DNA of 64,000 bases from positions 1 to 64,000 of the forward strand of contig NZ_JAAIYA010000008.1 in NCBI RefSeq assembly GCF_010894405.1, read 5' to 3'. The position numbers and the translations under genes were made by a program. The notes under the pieces were generated by a model. The model saw only the letters and a program-made list of their open reading frames with translations. It ran no database searches and was not told where the DNA came from. How positions within the stretch are numbered: position 1 is the stretch's first letter; each line of letters starts with the position of its first letter. This stretch comes from Pyxidicoccus caerfyrddinensis (GTDB lineage: Bacteria > Myxococcota > Myxococcia > Myxococcales > Myxococcaceae). This document shows positions 34,918-43,395 of this stretch, one piece after another.

Positions 34918-35187
34918 ATGTCTTTGGAAACGATTCTGTTGTGGGCGGTCATTGGCCTCATCGCGGGATGGCTCGCGTCGGCCGTGGTGGGCGGGGGCTA
35001 CGGCGTCATTGGCGACATCGTGGTGGGCGTGGTGGGCGCGTTCCTCGGCGGGTTCATCTTCCGGGCGCTCGGCACGGGGGCGCCCTTCGGTGGGCTCGCG
35101 GGAACCATCTTCGTGGCCTTCATCGGAGCGGTGGTGTTGCTACTGGTGCTCAGACTCATCCGCTCGTCCACGGTCCGCAGAGCCTGA
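34918..35187 (+). CDS. GlsB/YeaQ/YmgE-family stress-response membrane protein
   Basis: An 89-residue protein, ATG 34918 preceded by AGGAGG. It has three membrane segments and the Gly pattern of the family: LLWAVIGLIAGWLASAVVGG, YGVIGDIVVGVVGAFLGGFI, and a last helix (TIFVAFIGAVVLLLVLRLI). Known members are small inner-membrane proteins linked to general stress and sometimes called transglycosylase-associated proteins. Length matches the family. Confidence 0.92.
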   Translation: MSLETILLWAVIGLIAGWLASAVVGGGYGVIGDIVVGVVGAFLGGFIFRALGTGAPFGGLAGTIFVAFIGAVVLLLVLRLIRSSTVRRA

Positions 35188-35300
35188 CGCGCGCCGGCCT
35201 CGCCCACTCATGCCCGGGCCCGACTTCCAGGACTCTACGTCATAGCCTGCTATTCCAGTGTTAAGCTGGCGGGGCTGTTCACCCCAAGCAGGAGCGACCC

Positions 35301-35597
35301 ATGCAGGCAAAGAAGCTCATCCGCGGTGTGCTGCTGGCGGCAGGACTCCTCGCGGCCGGCTGTGGCGGCGCCGAGGCGGACATGGACGCGGTGGAAGACG
35401 CGTCCAACCTCGAGTCCCGCGAGGATGCGGTGATCTGGTGCAGCGACAAGAACTGGCGGGTCAACTTCTACGCCGAGCCCGAGCTCATCAACGTCGTCGG
35501 TTACATCCAGTGCCGGTGCTGGCAGCCGCGAATCGACAGCGGCATCGTCACGAACTACCAGAAGCTCGTCAGCGAGTTCACCTGCTCCATCGAATAG
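35301..35597 (+). CDS. Small Cys-containing lipoprotein
   Basis: A 98-residue protein, ATG 35301 after AGGAG. The lipoprotein signal ends in LAAGCGG (Cys21). The short mature part has four further Cys residues in a compact C-terminal half: Cys47 in VIWCSDKNW, CRC in GYIQCRCWQP, and a last Cys in EFTCSIE. Disulphides are likely outside the cytoplasm. It resembles the small secreted Cys-rich proteins (DUF6289-like) found in myxobacteria, but that assignment is tentative. A strong shared terminator follows. Confidence 0.75.
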   Translation: MQAKKLIRGVLLAAGLLAAGCGGAEADMDAVEDASNLESREDAVIWCSDKNWRVNFYAEPELINVVGYIQCRCWQPRIDSGIVTNYQKLVSEFTCSIE

Positions 35598-35621
35598 CAA
35601 CTGGAGCGCGTCTTCGAAAGC

Positions 35622-35659
35622 AAGCCCCCCGTGGCACCTTGTCGGCGCCACGGGGGCTT
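35622..35659. terminator. Bidirectional terminator between convergent genes
   Basis: AAGCCCCCCGTGGC (35622-35635) and GCCACGGGGGCTT (35647-35659) form a 13-pair stem with one bulged C. It lies between the stop codons of the lipoprotein gene (plus) and the GH43-like gene (minus) and has AA/TT at its base. Confidence 0.8.
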
Positions 35660-35694
35660 CGCTGCCCAACGCAGGGCGCGAACCAGCTCCAGCC

Positions 35695-36777
35695 TCAGTC
35701 CCCCGGATTGAGGAACAGGTTGACCACGGGGTCATTGCTGGAGTTCCAGCCCAGCACGCCGACGTACATTCCCCTGCGGCCCCCGGTATCGGTCTGCGCG
35801 TCGAAGCCCGTCGGGCACGGGCTGCTGCCGCACAGCCAGCCGTGGAAGAAGATGCGCTGTCCGCCGTCGAGCGCCGCCGCGATGTCCGCGCCGCCGGGAC
35901 CGCACACCCCATCCGTGCTTCCGGGCGTGAGCAGCGTGTGCTGGGTGACGGTGTTGAAGGCATTGGCGGCCAGGCTGGAGGCCCGCATCCAGATGCTCTC
36001 GTAGCTGCACTTGTTATACGGGCCGCGCGAGGCGAACAGGATGTAGGAGCCGGCCCGCTTCACGACGACGGGGTTCTCCACGATGCGGTCGGAGCGGAGC
36101 AACTGGCGGCTGGTGGCGCCGCTGAACACGTGGGTGCCGGCCGCGTTGAGCCGGACGACGCGCAGCGACGACGGCAGCTGCTGCGTCTTGTAGAGCAGGT
36201 AGCGCGTGCCATCGCTGTCCTTGAAGCCGGACGGGTCGATGACACCGGCGGTGGAGATGGGGCGGCCCGGGACGGTGTCGTCCGCCGTGGGGGTGCTGGC
36301 CAGCCCCGGGCAGACCAGCGGCCCGCCGGAGACCGGGGTGAATGGCCCCAGGGGCGTGCTGGCGGTGGCCGCTCCGATGCAACGCTGGCCACTGTCCAGC
36401 CCGTCGACCGGGGCGGCGAAGTAGAGCACCCACTCGTTCGCGCCGATGCGCTCGAGGTCCGGGGCCCACATGCCGCTGCTGGTGGCCCAGGAGGGCTTCG
36501 CACTGAGGGCCGGCCCCTGGGACGTCCAGGGCCCGGAGGCGATGTCGCCCAACGCCGAGGGGACGTTGCTGCCGGTCGCCATGCCGTAGAACTGGCCGCT
36601 CTCGCTCGTCACGGAGGGGTCGGGGAACCCGTTGGTGGGTGCGTAGACCGGCAGCGGCGGCGCGGCCCAGGCGGGGATGGCACTCCCCAGGGAGGCGGCG
36701 AGGACGACGGCTGCGGTGGGGGTGCTGGCCATCACCAGCCGGCAGAGGGAACGGACAGCGGCGGAGCATCGCTTCAT
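35695..36777 (-). CDS. Secreted GH43-like glycoside hydrolase
   Basis: A 360-residue protein, ATG 36777 with GGAGG upstream, signal peptide ending near AWA-AP (residue 39). The five-bladed propeller pattern of family GH43 is visible with its three acids: Asp53 in FPDPSV (base), Asp181 in GVIDPSGFKDSDG (transition-state helper) and Glu234 in IVENPVVVK (acid). GMWAPDLERIG (102-112) is also typical. Known members cut arabinans, xylans or galactans outside the cell. No binding module is attached. It is divergent from the repeat protein gene at 36926. Confidence 0.85.
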   Translation of the reverse strand: MKRCSAAVRSLCRLVMASTPTAAVVLAASLGSAIPAWAAPPLPVYAPTNGFPDPSVTSESGQFYGMATGSNVPSALGDIASGPWTSQGPALSAKPSWATSSGMWAPDLERIGANEWVLYFAAPVDGLDSGQRCIGAATASTPLGPFTPVSGGPLVCPGLASTPTADDTVPGRPISTAGVIDPSGFKDSDGTRYLLYKTQQLPSSLRVVRLNAAGTHVFSGATSRQLLRSDRIVENPVVVKRAGSYILFASRGPYNKCSYESIWMRASSLAANAFNTVTQHTLLTPGSTDGVCGPGGADIAAALDGGQRIFFHGWLCGSSPCPTGFDAQTDTGGRRGMYVGVLGWNSSNDPVVNLFLNPGD

Positions 36778-36807
36778 GGGAGCCTCCAGAGGGGTCTTCG
36801 CCTTCCT

Positions 36808-36823
36808 GGAGGGAAGTCCCTCC
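36808..36823. promoter_or_regulatory. 16-base palindrome upstream of the GH43-like gene
   Basis: GGAGGGA-AG-TCCCTCC is a perfect inverted repeat 31 bases upstream of the GH43-like start codon and about 100 bases before the divergent repeat-protein gene. It could be an operator or a short hairpin in the leader. Confidence 0.4.
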
Positions 36824-36834
36824 CCGGAATCTCA

Positions 36835-36862
36835 CTCAAAATGAACACGCCGAATTTTTGAG
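36835..36862. promoter_or_regulatory. AT-rich inverted repeat in the divergent promoter region
   Basis: CTCAAAA (36835-36841) and TTTTGAG (36856-36862) are perfect arms 14 bases apart, in the only AT-rich stretch of this divergent region. Two turns of helix separate the arm centres, which suits a dimeric regulator. Confidence 0.35.
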
Positions 36863-36925
36863 ATTCTTGCGAGTCCGCGCCCTCCGAGGAGCATGCGGGC
36901 GCGCACCGAAAAGGGAGGGCTTCCG

Positions 36926-38878
36926 ATGCGGTACGGGCTCGTCGCCGGAGGTGCCTTGCTCCTGCTGCTGGCGCTCCTCGGGGTCGCCTTCATGTCCGGC
37001 GGCTCCGCTGGACGAAGGACGTCCGCGGAGGCGCGGGTGCCTGGCACCGCTACGGGCCCGGGCTCCTCGGCGACAGACCTGACGGACAGTGAGAGCGCCG
37101 TGCTGAGCGGCCAGGTCCAGGATGCCCTTGGCAGACCCGTGGCCGCCCAGGTGCTTGCCTTCGAGGCCGGGCCGACGGAGACACAGGAGGACCTGGAGCG
37201 ACGCGTGGCTTCGGGGGCGCTGGAGACACCCGCACGGGCCACCACCCCCACGGGCCCGGACGGGGCCTTCGCGCTGCGGGTGCCCGAGGGCCGCTACCAC
37301 CTGCTGGCCGAGGTGGGCGGACGCCCCGCGGCGCTCGCGATGGAGGTGCAGCCAGGCCCTTCCTGGGTGCGCCTGGTGGTGACGGACGGTGAGCGTCTGA
37401 AAGGCCAGGTGGTGGACGCGGTGGGTGGGGTGGCCCGGGCCCGCATCACCGTGATGAGCCTCGCGCCCGTGCGGCTCCTGCGGGAGGTGGAGAGCGACGA
37501 GACGGGCGCCTTCGAGGTGGACGGGCTGCTCCTCCAGGCGCGCTATGCCGTGTGGGCCCGCGCGGCGGCCCATGGCGAGCGGGTGCTGCTCGTTCCCGCG
37601 TCCAGGCCCGCCACCGTGTCGCTGCCCTGCGCGCTGCGCGTGGAGGGACGGGTGCTCGAGCGTGGCGTTGCAGCACCAGGGGCGAGGGTGACGTCGCAAG
37701 CAGGAGGCCCGGAGGCGCGGGCCGACGGCGCGGGACGCTTCGTGCTGGAGGGGCTCGACTGCGGACGCGCCGAATTGCGCGCCGAGAGCGCCACGGGCGT
37801 GGGCCAGCGGGTGCTGGAGCCGCTGAGCAAGGACACCTCGGGAATCGACGTGGAGTTGGAGGCGGCGGGCGGGCTCCACGTGCGGGTGGTGGAGGCCGGC
37901 TCGGACCGGGAGCTCGCAGGCGCGAGCGTCCAGTCTCCCACCGCGCCGGAGGCCCGCTGGCGCGAGGAGGGCGTGGGCCACTTCCGGGCCGCGCCGCTGC
38001 TGCCGGCCCCCCAGGTCCTCATCGTCCGGGCGCCGGGCCATGGGGCCGTGCAACGGACCGTCACGGTGGACATAGGCACCGTGACGGAAGTCGAGGTCGC
38101 GCTGCCGCTGGAGGCCGTGCTGGCGGGCCGCGTGCTCGGACCCGAGGGGCTCGGATTGGAGGGCGCGCGAATCGAGCTCATGGGGCCCGGGCGCGGCGGG
38201 GCGGCGGAGGTGCGCACGGGCGCGGATGGGCGCTTCGAGGTGCGTGAGCTCACGGGGGACACCTATGACTTGCGCGTCGAGCGCTCGGGGTATCTCCCCG
38301 TGGCACGGGAGGTCCGGCTGCCCCAGAGCGAGCCGCTGCAGCTGTCCCTGTCGCCCGCGGCGGCGGTGGCCGTGAAGGTGTACGGCGCGCGCGGGGCGCC
38401 CGTGGAGGAAGCGTCTGTCTCGCTCTCGCTGGTGGGCGAGGGGCGCGGGGAGACGGTGCGGGAGGAAGGCACGGACGCCCGGGGCGGCGTCCACTTCGGG
38501 GGGCTCGTTCCGGGCAGCTACATCGCGAAGGTGCGGGCCCCGGGCTATCTCACGTCCGAGCCCGTCCCGGTGGAGGCGTGGGACGAGGAGGCCGTGCCCG
38601 TCACGCTGGTGCTGCGCGAGGGCCTCACGCTGTCCGGCCGCGTCCGGGATGAGCGGGGACTGCCCATCGGTGAGGCGGAGGTGGGCGTCCTGGAGGAGGG
38701 AACGAGCGTGGGCGGCGTCCTCACGGATGCCCAGGGTCGCTTCACCCTGTCGGGCCTGGTTCCGGGACGACTGCGACTGCGGGTGGAGAAGCTCGGCCAT
38801 CCGCCGCGAGACGTGGAGGTGGTGGTGCCCGCGACGAATGTGGAGGTGATGATGGAGGGCTCGGGCGCGGGGGATTGA
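36926..38878 (+). CDS. Exported repeat protein with carboxypeptidase-regulatory-like (Ig-fold) domains
   Basis: A 650-residue protein; ATG 36926 follows AGGGAGGG. The N-terminal hydrophobic segment (LVAGGALLLLLALLGVAFMS) is a signal anchor. The rest is about seven domains of 80-90 residues of the CarboxypepD_reg/CNA-B type, each with the pattern LxGxVxDxxGxPVxxAxV, a turn such as DGRFEVREL or QGRFTLSGL, and YxLRVExxGY. Clear examples are LSGQVQDALGRPVAAQVL (near 60) and LSGRVRDERGLPIGEAEVGV (near 570). Such chains are surface stalks or adhesive rods; no enzyme is attached. It may be anchored in the inner membrane and extend into the periplasm. It converges on the PhoD gene. Confidence 0.82.
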   Translation: MRYGLVAGGALLLLLALLGVAFMSGGSAGRRTSAEARVPGTATGPGSSATDLTDSESAVLSGQVQDALGRPVAAQVLAFEAGPTETQEDLERRVASGALETPARATTPTGPDGAFALRVPEGRYHLLAEVGGRPAALAMEVQPGPSWVRLVVTDGERLKGQVVDAVGGVARARITVMSLAPVRLLREVESDETGAFEVDGLLLQARYAVWARAAAHGERVLLVPASRPATVSLPCALRVEGRVLERGVAAPGARVTSQAGGPEARADGAGRFVLEGLDCGRAELRAESATGVGQRVLEPLSKDTSGIDVELEAAGGLHVRVVEAGSDRELAGASVQSPTAPEARWREEGVGHFRAAPLLPAPQVLIVRAPGHGAVQRTVTVDIGTVTEVEVALPLEAVLAGRVLGPEGLGLEGARIELMGPGRGGAAEVRTGADGRFEVRELTGDTYDLRVERSGYLPVAREVRLPQSEPLQLSLSPAAAVAVKVYGARGAPVEEASVSLSLVGEGRGETVREEGTDARGGVHFGGLVPGSYIAKVRAPGYLTSEPVPVEAWDEEAVPVTLVLREGLTLSGRVRDERGLPIGEAEVGVLEEGTSVGGVLTDAQGRFTLSGLVPGRLRLRVEKLGHPPRDVEVVVPATNVEVMMEGSGAGD

Positions 38879-38881
38879 GTC

Positions 38882-38915
38882 GAGCTCCTCCCAGGAAAAG
38901 CCCCGGGAGGAGCTC
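38882..38915. terminator. Bidirectional terminator between convergent genes
   Basis: GAGCTCCTCCC (38882-38892) and GGGAGGAGCTC (38905-38915) form a perfect 11-pair stem with a 12-base loop. It lies between the stop codon of the repeat protein (38878) and that of the PhoD-type gene (38933). Confidence 0.85.
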
Positions 38916-38932
38916 ACGCGTCGAAGCCGTCC

Positions 38933-40246
38933 TCAGTTCGACAGCTGCGAGCGCTTCACCACCGTCGTAGAGACGGTGACGCCCGCGCCGGTGATGGTCG
39001 AGCGCTGCTGGGGGTTGTTGATGACCTTGAGCGTGACGGTGGGGTCCGCCAGCGTCGTGTTGAACTCCATGATGCCGAAGCTGTACTCCGCCGGGTCGGC
39101 GGAGACGCCAATGCCAGACGAGGTGATCTCCCACAGCGGGTAGCCCCCCGAGGGCGTGCGCTGGGTGACCAGGCTCCGGTGGATGTCACCCGTCACGAAG
39201 AGCACTCCGCCAATCTTGTTCTCGACGATGTGGTCGAAGAGCGCCTGCTTCTGGGTTCCCCAGCACTCACTGCCCAGGGTGGAGCCATTCACAATCACCT
39301 TGAAGGTCGCCTTCGAGGCCAGCAGCGAGGTCTTCAGCCAGCCGAACTGCGTCGCGCCGTACATCTTCGGCGAGTACCCCGCGGGCATGGACCTGGGGCA
39401 GTCGCGTCCCCAGCGGTCATCCATCATGAAGAACTCCACGCCGCCGACCGCGTTCGCATCCCCGGCCCAGGTGAACTTGTAGTTGATGCCGTCTCCGGCG
39501 AACTCGGGGTGGGGATAGAGGGCCGCGTACACCGAGCGGGACAAGTCCTTCTGGGCGAAGGTGCCATCCTCGTCGTTCGGGCCGTAGTCATGGTCATCCC
39601 AGGTGGCGAACGTCGGGAAGGCGCGGAAGACGTTCGTGAACTGCGGCACCGCGCGCTGCTGGAAGTACTTGAACCAGTAGTGGTCCTTCGTAGGGGGGCT
39701 CTGCGTCGTGTACATGTTGTCCCCCGAGAGAATCTGGAAGTTGGCCTCTCCCGTGTTGAGCTGCTCGTGCATGATGTCCCACGAGGGCTGGCTCGGATTC
39801 TTCTCGCCGTTCATGCAGGACGCGACGCCGACCTTGAAGCGCGCCGGCCCATCCGGCTCGGTGATGAAATAGAAGCCACCGCGCTCGGTGGTGCTGCCCG
39901 CGGCGAAGATTCCATAGTGATACTTCGTGTTTGGCTTCAGGCCCTCGACCACGCCCTTCCAGGCGCGGAAGCCGCCGCCGGTTCCCGTCTCCGTCATCTC
40001 CACCGTGGACACCCAGCAGGTCTCACAGGCGGACGCCTCGCGGGCGCGCAGGGTCAGCTTCTCACTGGTCGCGTCCCCGTAGGAATCAGCGGTGCCCACC
40101 CAGATGCTCGCGCCGGTCTGCCAGGCACGGCCCACGAAGGGGACTCGCACGAGGGGCGCGGCGAAAGCATGCGCGAGGGTGGGAACCACGAGGCCGATGG
40201 CCACGAACACACCCAGCAGCACGCCGGGCACGGAATTCTTTATCAT
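38933..40246 (-). CDS. PhoD-type alkaline phosphatase/phosphodiesterase family protein
   Basis: A 437-residue exported protein. ATG 40246 has AGAGGAGA five bases upstream and starts a signal peptide ending near AHA-FA (residue 28). An N-terminal fibronectin-like domain with WVSTVEMTETGTGGG is followed by the metallophosphatase core: KVGVASCMNGEK, ILSGDNMYT, FATWDDHDYGPND and VLFVTGDIHRS. These match the metal-binding motifs of the PhoD/phospholipase D-type phosphatase family, which uses Fe/Ca. No twin-arginine motif is visible, although many PhoD proteins use Tat. It probably releases phosphate from extracellular phosphodiesters or teichoic-type polymers. No Pho box was recognised. Confidence 0.88.
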   Translation of the reverse strand: MIKNSVPGVLLGVFVAIGLVVPTLAHAFAAPLVRVPFVGRAWQTGASIWVGTADSYGDATSEKLTLRAREASACETCWVSTVEMTETGTGGGFRAWKGVVEGLKPNTKYHYGIFAAGSTTERGGFYFITEPDGPARFKVGVASCMNGEKNPSQPSWDIMHEQLNTGEANFQILSGDNMYTTQSPPTKDHYWFKYFQQRAVPQFTNVFRAFPTFATWDDHDYGPNDEDGTFAQKDLSRSVYAALYPHPEFAGDGINYKFTWAGDANAVGGVEFFMMDDRWGRDCPRSMPAGYSPKMYGATQFGWLKTSLLASKATFKVIVNGSTLGSECWGTQKQALFDHIVENKIGGVLFVTGDIHRSLVTQRTPSGGYPLWEITSSGIGVSADPAEYSFGIMEFNTTLADPTVTLKVINNPQQRSTITGAGVTVSTTVVKRSQLSN

Positions 40247-40610
40247 TATTGTCTCCTCTGGCAGCGCAGGCGTGCCCAAGGGGGTGGCAACGCCTGTCGA
40301 AGGGAGGTCTTCTCCCGCGCAAGAGAGGGCCCGCACCCGCCCGTCATCTTGAAAAAAGAATAATCGCTGCTTTTTGCCCGTCGCCCCGGACAGCCTCTGC
40401 GGGGTGTCAGCTGACGGGGAGCCGCTCCAGCTCGGCCCGCGCCTCCGCGACTCCGGAGTGGGCCGCCTGCGCCAGGAAGCGGCGCGCCAGTTCCACGTCA
40501 CGCCCAAGACCGCCCCCAGCCGGGCGTGGGGCCGGGATGGGGACCGCACCGCCGAGAACTGCGCCAGTCCGTTGCGTTGCCAGATTTGAAACCACCCGAG
40601 GAGGACTGCC
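40247..40610. other. Intergenic region between PhoD-type and DUF2383 genes
   Basis: Gap of 364 bases between divergent genes. It contains the leader of the PhoD-type gene, a probable remnant of a Sel1-type repeat gene (40407-40511, minus), and the ribosome site GAGGAGG of the DUF2383 gene. No sure promoter was identified. Confidence 0.5.
40407..40511 (-). pseudogene. Remnant of a Sel1-repeat protein (C-terminal fragment)
   Basis: The minus strand reads DVELARRFLAQAAHSGVAEA followed by RAELERLPVS and a stop. The spacing A-x5-AA-x2-G-x2-EA-x3-L is that of a Sel1-like (TPR-related) repeat. The frame runs on towards the DUF2383 gene, which lies on the other strand, so no complete gene is possible here. 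It is probably the leftover end of a deleted gene. Confidence 0.3.
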
Positions 40611-41033
40611 ATGGAGCAGTCGGTCGATAGGCTCAATTCCTTCCTGAGGGAGGAGAGCACCGCCGTCGAGGCCTACAAGCGCGTGTTGAGCGTGGTGAAG
40701 AGCCCGAAGGCCAGGGAAGGACTCGACGCCTGCTACCGGGACCATCAGGGCCGCGTGGAGGAACTCAAATCCTTCATCGAAGCGCATGGCGTCACGCCCA
40801 GGGAGGTCCCCAGCCGCAAGGGCTTCGGACGCATCCCGGGAATGACGGAGGCCATCCCAGACCGCAGCGTGGTGGACATCCTGGAGGAGGGGGAGCAGTT
40901 CGAGCTCCAGGACTACGAGCGCTACCTGAACGAGCTCGACGCCGAGGATCGCCGCTTCGTCGAGGAGCGCCTGCTCCCGGCACAGCGCGCCACGCTGGAG
41001 CGGCTCCGGGCCGTCAGGCAGGTCCTGCACTGA
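40611..41033 (+). CDS. Ferritin-like DUF2383 four-helix protein
   Basis: A 140-residue protein, ATG 40611 after GAGGAGG. It is all helical with ferritin-like features: LNSFLREESTAVEAYKRVLS (9-28), DACYRDHQGRVEELKSFIEA, and QFELQDYERYLNELDAEDRR near the end. The Glu and His residues (E15, E19, H44, E48 and C-terminal Glu) are placed as in di-metal bundles of the PA2169/DUF2383 family. The role in this family is not settled; oxidative or general stress is suspected. It has no signal peptide. Confidence 0.85.
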   Translation: MEQSVDRLNSFLREESTAVEAYKRVLSVVKSPKAREGLDACYRDHQGRVEELKSFIEAHGVTPREVPSRKGFGRIPGMTEAIPDRSVVDILEEGEQFELQDYERYLNELDAEDRRFVEERLLPAQRATLERLRAVRQVLH

Positions 41034-41225
41034 ACGAGGTGCGCAAGCAGCTCGTGGAGCGCGAGGTGGGGCAGCAGCCGGGCGAGTCACCCCAGGCCTG
41101 ACGCCGAGCGTGCCTCGCCCCACGGGACCGGGCTTCATCCGTCCGGCCAGGCAGGCCACCCACACCCCGCCTCCTCCGGGAGAAGGCTGGGGTGAGGGTG
41201 TCGCGCCCCACTGCGGGTGTCCGTG

Positions 41226-41642
41226 CTACGGGCTCGGCGGCGTGGTCGGGTGCTCGCCCTGAGACTTCTGCTCCACCTCCTGGGCCTTGTCGCCAGTGAG
41301 GACTTCAATCTTGGAGGTCTTCTCGGCGCCGGTGGCCGGCTCGAAGGAGACCCGCACCGGGGTTCCCTCGGAGAGCTGGCTCAGCTCCATCCGCTGACCA
41401 TTGCGCTCAATCTTGGTATCGGCGCCGACCTTGAACCAGGCGACAGGCTCGTTGGGATTGTTGGCGTCGGCCACGGCGATGTTCTCGCCCTGCACTTTCG
41501 TGACGAGGCCGTCCCGGTGCTGGCTGACGCCGGGCAAGGCGGCGCCGACGTCCTTGCCCGCTTCCTTGGTACCTGCGCAACCGATGCCGAAACCCAGTGC
41601 GCCCAGCGCACCGAGGAGCACCACCGTCTTTCGAGTTCTCAT
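41226..41642 (-). CDS. Lipoprotein, unknown function
   Basis: A 138-residue protein, ATG 41642. Lipoprotein signal MRTRKTVVLLGALGALGFGI with lipobox GIGC (Cys22). The mature part has a small beta domain (LVTKVQGENIAVADANNP, ending near VRVSFEPATGAEKTSKIEVL) that resembles short OB- or SH3-like domains of envelope proteins, and a Gln/Pro-rich tail. No family was recognised. It is 160 bases before the DUF1501 stop on the same strand side, and probably a separate unit. Confidence 0.7.
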   Translation of the reverse strand: MRTRKTVVLLGALGALGFGIGCAGTKEAGKDVGAALPGVSQHRDGLVTKVQGENIAVADANNPNEPVAWFKVGADTKIERNGQRMELSQLSEGTPVRVSFEPATGAEKTSKIEVLTGDKAQEVEQKSQGEHPTTPPSP

Positions 41643-41802
41643 GTCGTCCAGCTCTTTCCGGGGAGGGGAATCCCCTGACCCCTGGCAAGCTGGGGCGCGG
41701 CGGCCTCAGGTTTCAACGGTGGCACCAGGGGGTGGACGCCCAGCTGGTCGGCCGGGGCTTGAACAGGCTGCCGGCAACGCGAACGACCTGGTCCGAAGCC
41801 TC

Positions 41803-43383
41803 CTACGCCTTGCGAATCCCCACGACCTCTCCGTAGCCGCCGGGGATGAAGAAGTCGTGCATCTCCATGCCCATGATGCGCAGCGCGGTGGTCACCGCGT
41901 CCGCGGACCTGGGCACGCGCTTCGAGGGCTGACCGTTCTCCTCGATGAGGTCCACCGGGACGCCGAGCCCGCGCGGGGTATACGAGCCCACCTGCCGATT
42001 GCCGGCCACGTTTCCGCCCGCGAAGCACACCGAGGTGAAGGGGTGGTGGTCATCCGGCAGGGCGTAGGTGCCGTCGCCTCCGCGCGAGGCCCAGCTGCGG
42101 CCGAACTCGCTCATCACCAGCACGAGCGTGTCATCCAGCAGCGTCTTGCCCGGCTTGCCCGGAGCAGGCGTGGCCTTGAGCTCGCCCATGAAGCGCGCGA
42201 CGCAGTCCATCAGGCCGCGGCCGTGCGCGCAGCTGTAGCCATGCCCCAGGCCGTTGTGGGTATCGAAGTCGAGCTGCAGCGAGACGTGCACCGAGGTGCA
42301 GAGGTCCGACTTGAGCAGGCGCAGCGCGAGGTCCATCCGAGGGTCGAGCCCGGTGAGGTGGAAGTTCGCGCCGCCGAAGGTGTAGGTGAATGACTGGTTC
42401 GACAGGTAGCTCGCCAGGTACGCGGGACGGTTCGTCTTCAGCGCGTCGATGCCCTTCGTCCCCTCCAGCACGGACACGACATCCGTCGCGAGCACGCGCG
42501 AGACGGATGACAGCGAGCCATGCAGGCCCTCGAGGTAGTTGTCCACCTTCGCCGTCGAGCTGCCCATCAACTGCTGGGCGCGCGAGAGCGAGAAGCGCTC
42601 CACCGTGGTCGTCTTCAGGGTGCCCCCGGTGGGCCGACCGCGCGCGTCCAGCTCCGGGCCTTCGGTGCGCGCATCGAGCCCCGTCCACCAGGGGTTGTCC
42701 GCGGGCTTCGCGGAGAGCATCGGCTTGAGCGCCTCGATGGACGGAACGCGAACGGGCGAAGCGTGCGAGGGCAGCCCCATCCCGAGCGGCGTGCCGCGCT
42801 CGCCGCTGACGACCACGAATGGCAGCGGCCTGCTCTCGCGATGCTTCTCGAACAGGTGATTCGCGATGACCGAATGGACGGCGGGCGCCCGGAAGTCCGC
42901 CCCGGCGACGCCGCACATCGCGGAGATGAACGCGCTCGAGTGGTCGTTGGTGCCCTGGTCGATGCCGTGCAGCACGCTCAACTGCTCATGCAGCGCGTAG
43001 TGCGAGAAGCCGTACATCAGCGGGCTGAAGGCGCCGCGCGCGGCGGGGTCCTGGGGGTTCCACGACTGCCAGGTCCGCAGCGGCTTGTAGGGGCCATTCG
43101 ACGGCGCGAGGTTCACCACCTTGCCCGCGTCGAAGAAGACGGGCTCGCCGTTGTAGTTGGAGGGCGCCGGGACGCAGAGCGGAATCTCCGCGTCTTCCAT
43201 GGGCGTGAAGTAGTACGCCGGCCGGTAGCCACCCGGGATGTAGAGCACCGCGAGCCGTGAGGGCACGTCGAGGTCCGCGGCGTGCGCGGTGCCCGAGCCG
43301 AGGAGCCCCGCGCGCTCGAGGAGCGCGAACTGTCCCGCGCCAAGGGCCCACTTGAGCAGCGTCCGACGAGAGGTGTTCGTCAT
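41803..43383 (-). CDS. Tat-exported DUF1501 protein
   Basis: A 526-residue protein, ATG 43383. The N-terminus TNTSRRTLLKWALGAGQFA is a twin-arginine signal, with cleavage near AHA-AD. DUF1501 features follow: AVLYIPGGYRPAYYF, a GTNDHSSAF segment, VSLQLDFDTHNGLGHGYSC, LVLVMSEFGRSW and DDHHPFTSVCFAGGNVAG. The fold is related to alkaline phosphatase/sulfatase. DUF1501 genes are typically paired with DUF1549/DUF1553/PSCyt genes in planctomycetes and myxobacteria, as here. It is the last gene of a three-gene operon, 12 bases after the cytochrome gene. Confidence 0.9.
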   Translation of the reverse strand: MTNTSRRTLLKWALGAGQFALLERAGLLGSGTAHAADLDVPSRLAVLYIPGGYRPAYYFTPMEDAEIPLCVPAPSNYNGEPVFFDAGKVVNLAPSNGPYKPLRTWQSWNPQDPAARGAFSPLMYGFSHYALHEQLSVLHGIDQGTNDHSSAFISAMCGVAGADFRAPAVHSVIANHLFEKHRESRPLPFVVVSGERGTPLGMGLPSHASPVRVPSIEALKPMLSAKPADNPWWTGLDARTEGPELDARGRPTGGTLKTTTVERFSLSRAQQLMGSSTAKVDNYLEGLHGSLSSVSRVLATDVVSVLEGTKGIDALKTNRPAYLASYLSNQSFTYTFGGANFHLTGLDPRMDLALRLLKSDLCTSVHVSLQLDFDTHNGLGHGYSCAHGRGLMDCVARFMGELKATPAPGKPGKTLLDDTLVLVMSEFGRSWASRGGDGTYALPDDHHPFTSVCFAGGNVAGNRQVGSYTPRGLGVPVDLIEENGQPSKRVPRSADAVTTALRIMGMEMHDFFIPGGYGEVVGIRKA

Positions 43384-43395
43384 GGTGTCCTCGGC

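Noticed and set aside
40407-41165. 252-codon minus-strand frame over the DUF2383 gene
   Set aside because: Most of it is the shadow of the ferritin-like gene; only the last 34 codons, outside that gene, look like a Sel1 repeat and are listed as a remnant.
41168-41200. REP-like repeat (GGAGAAGGCTGGGGTGAGGG)
   Set aside because: It resembles a common intergenic repeat in proteobacteria, but only one copy was seen in the window, so no repeat family can be claimed.
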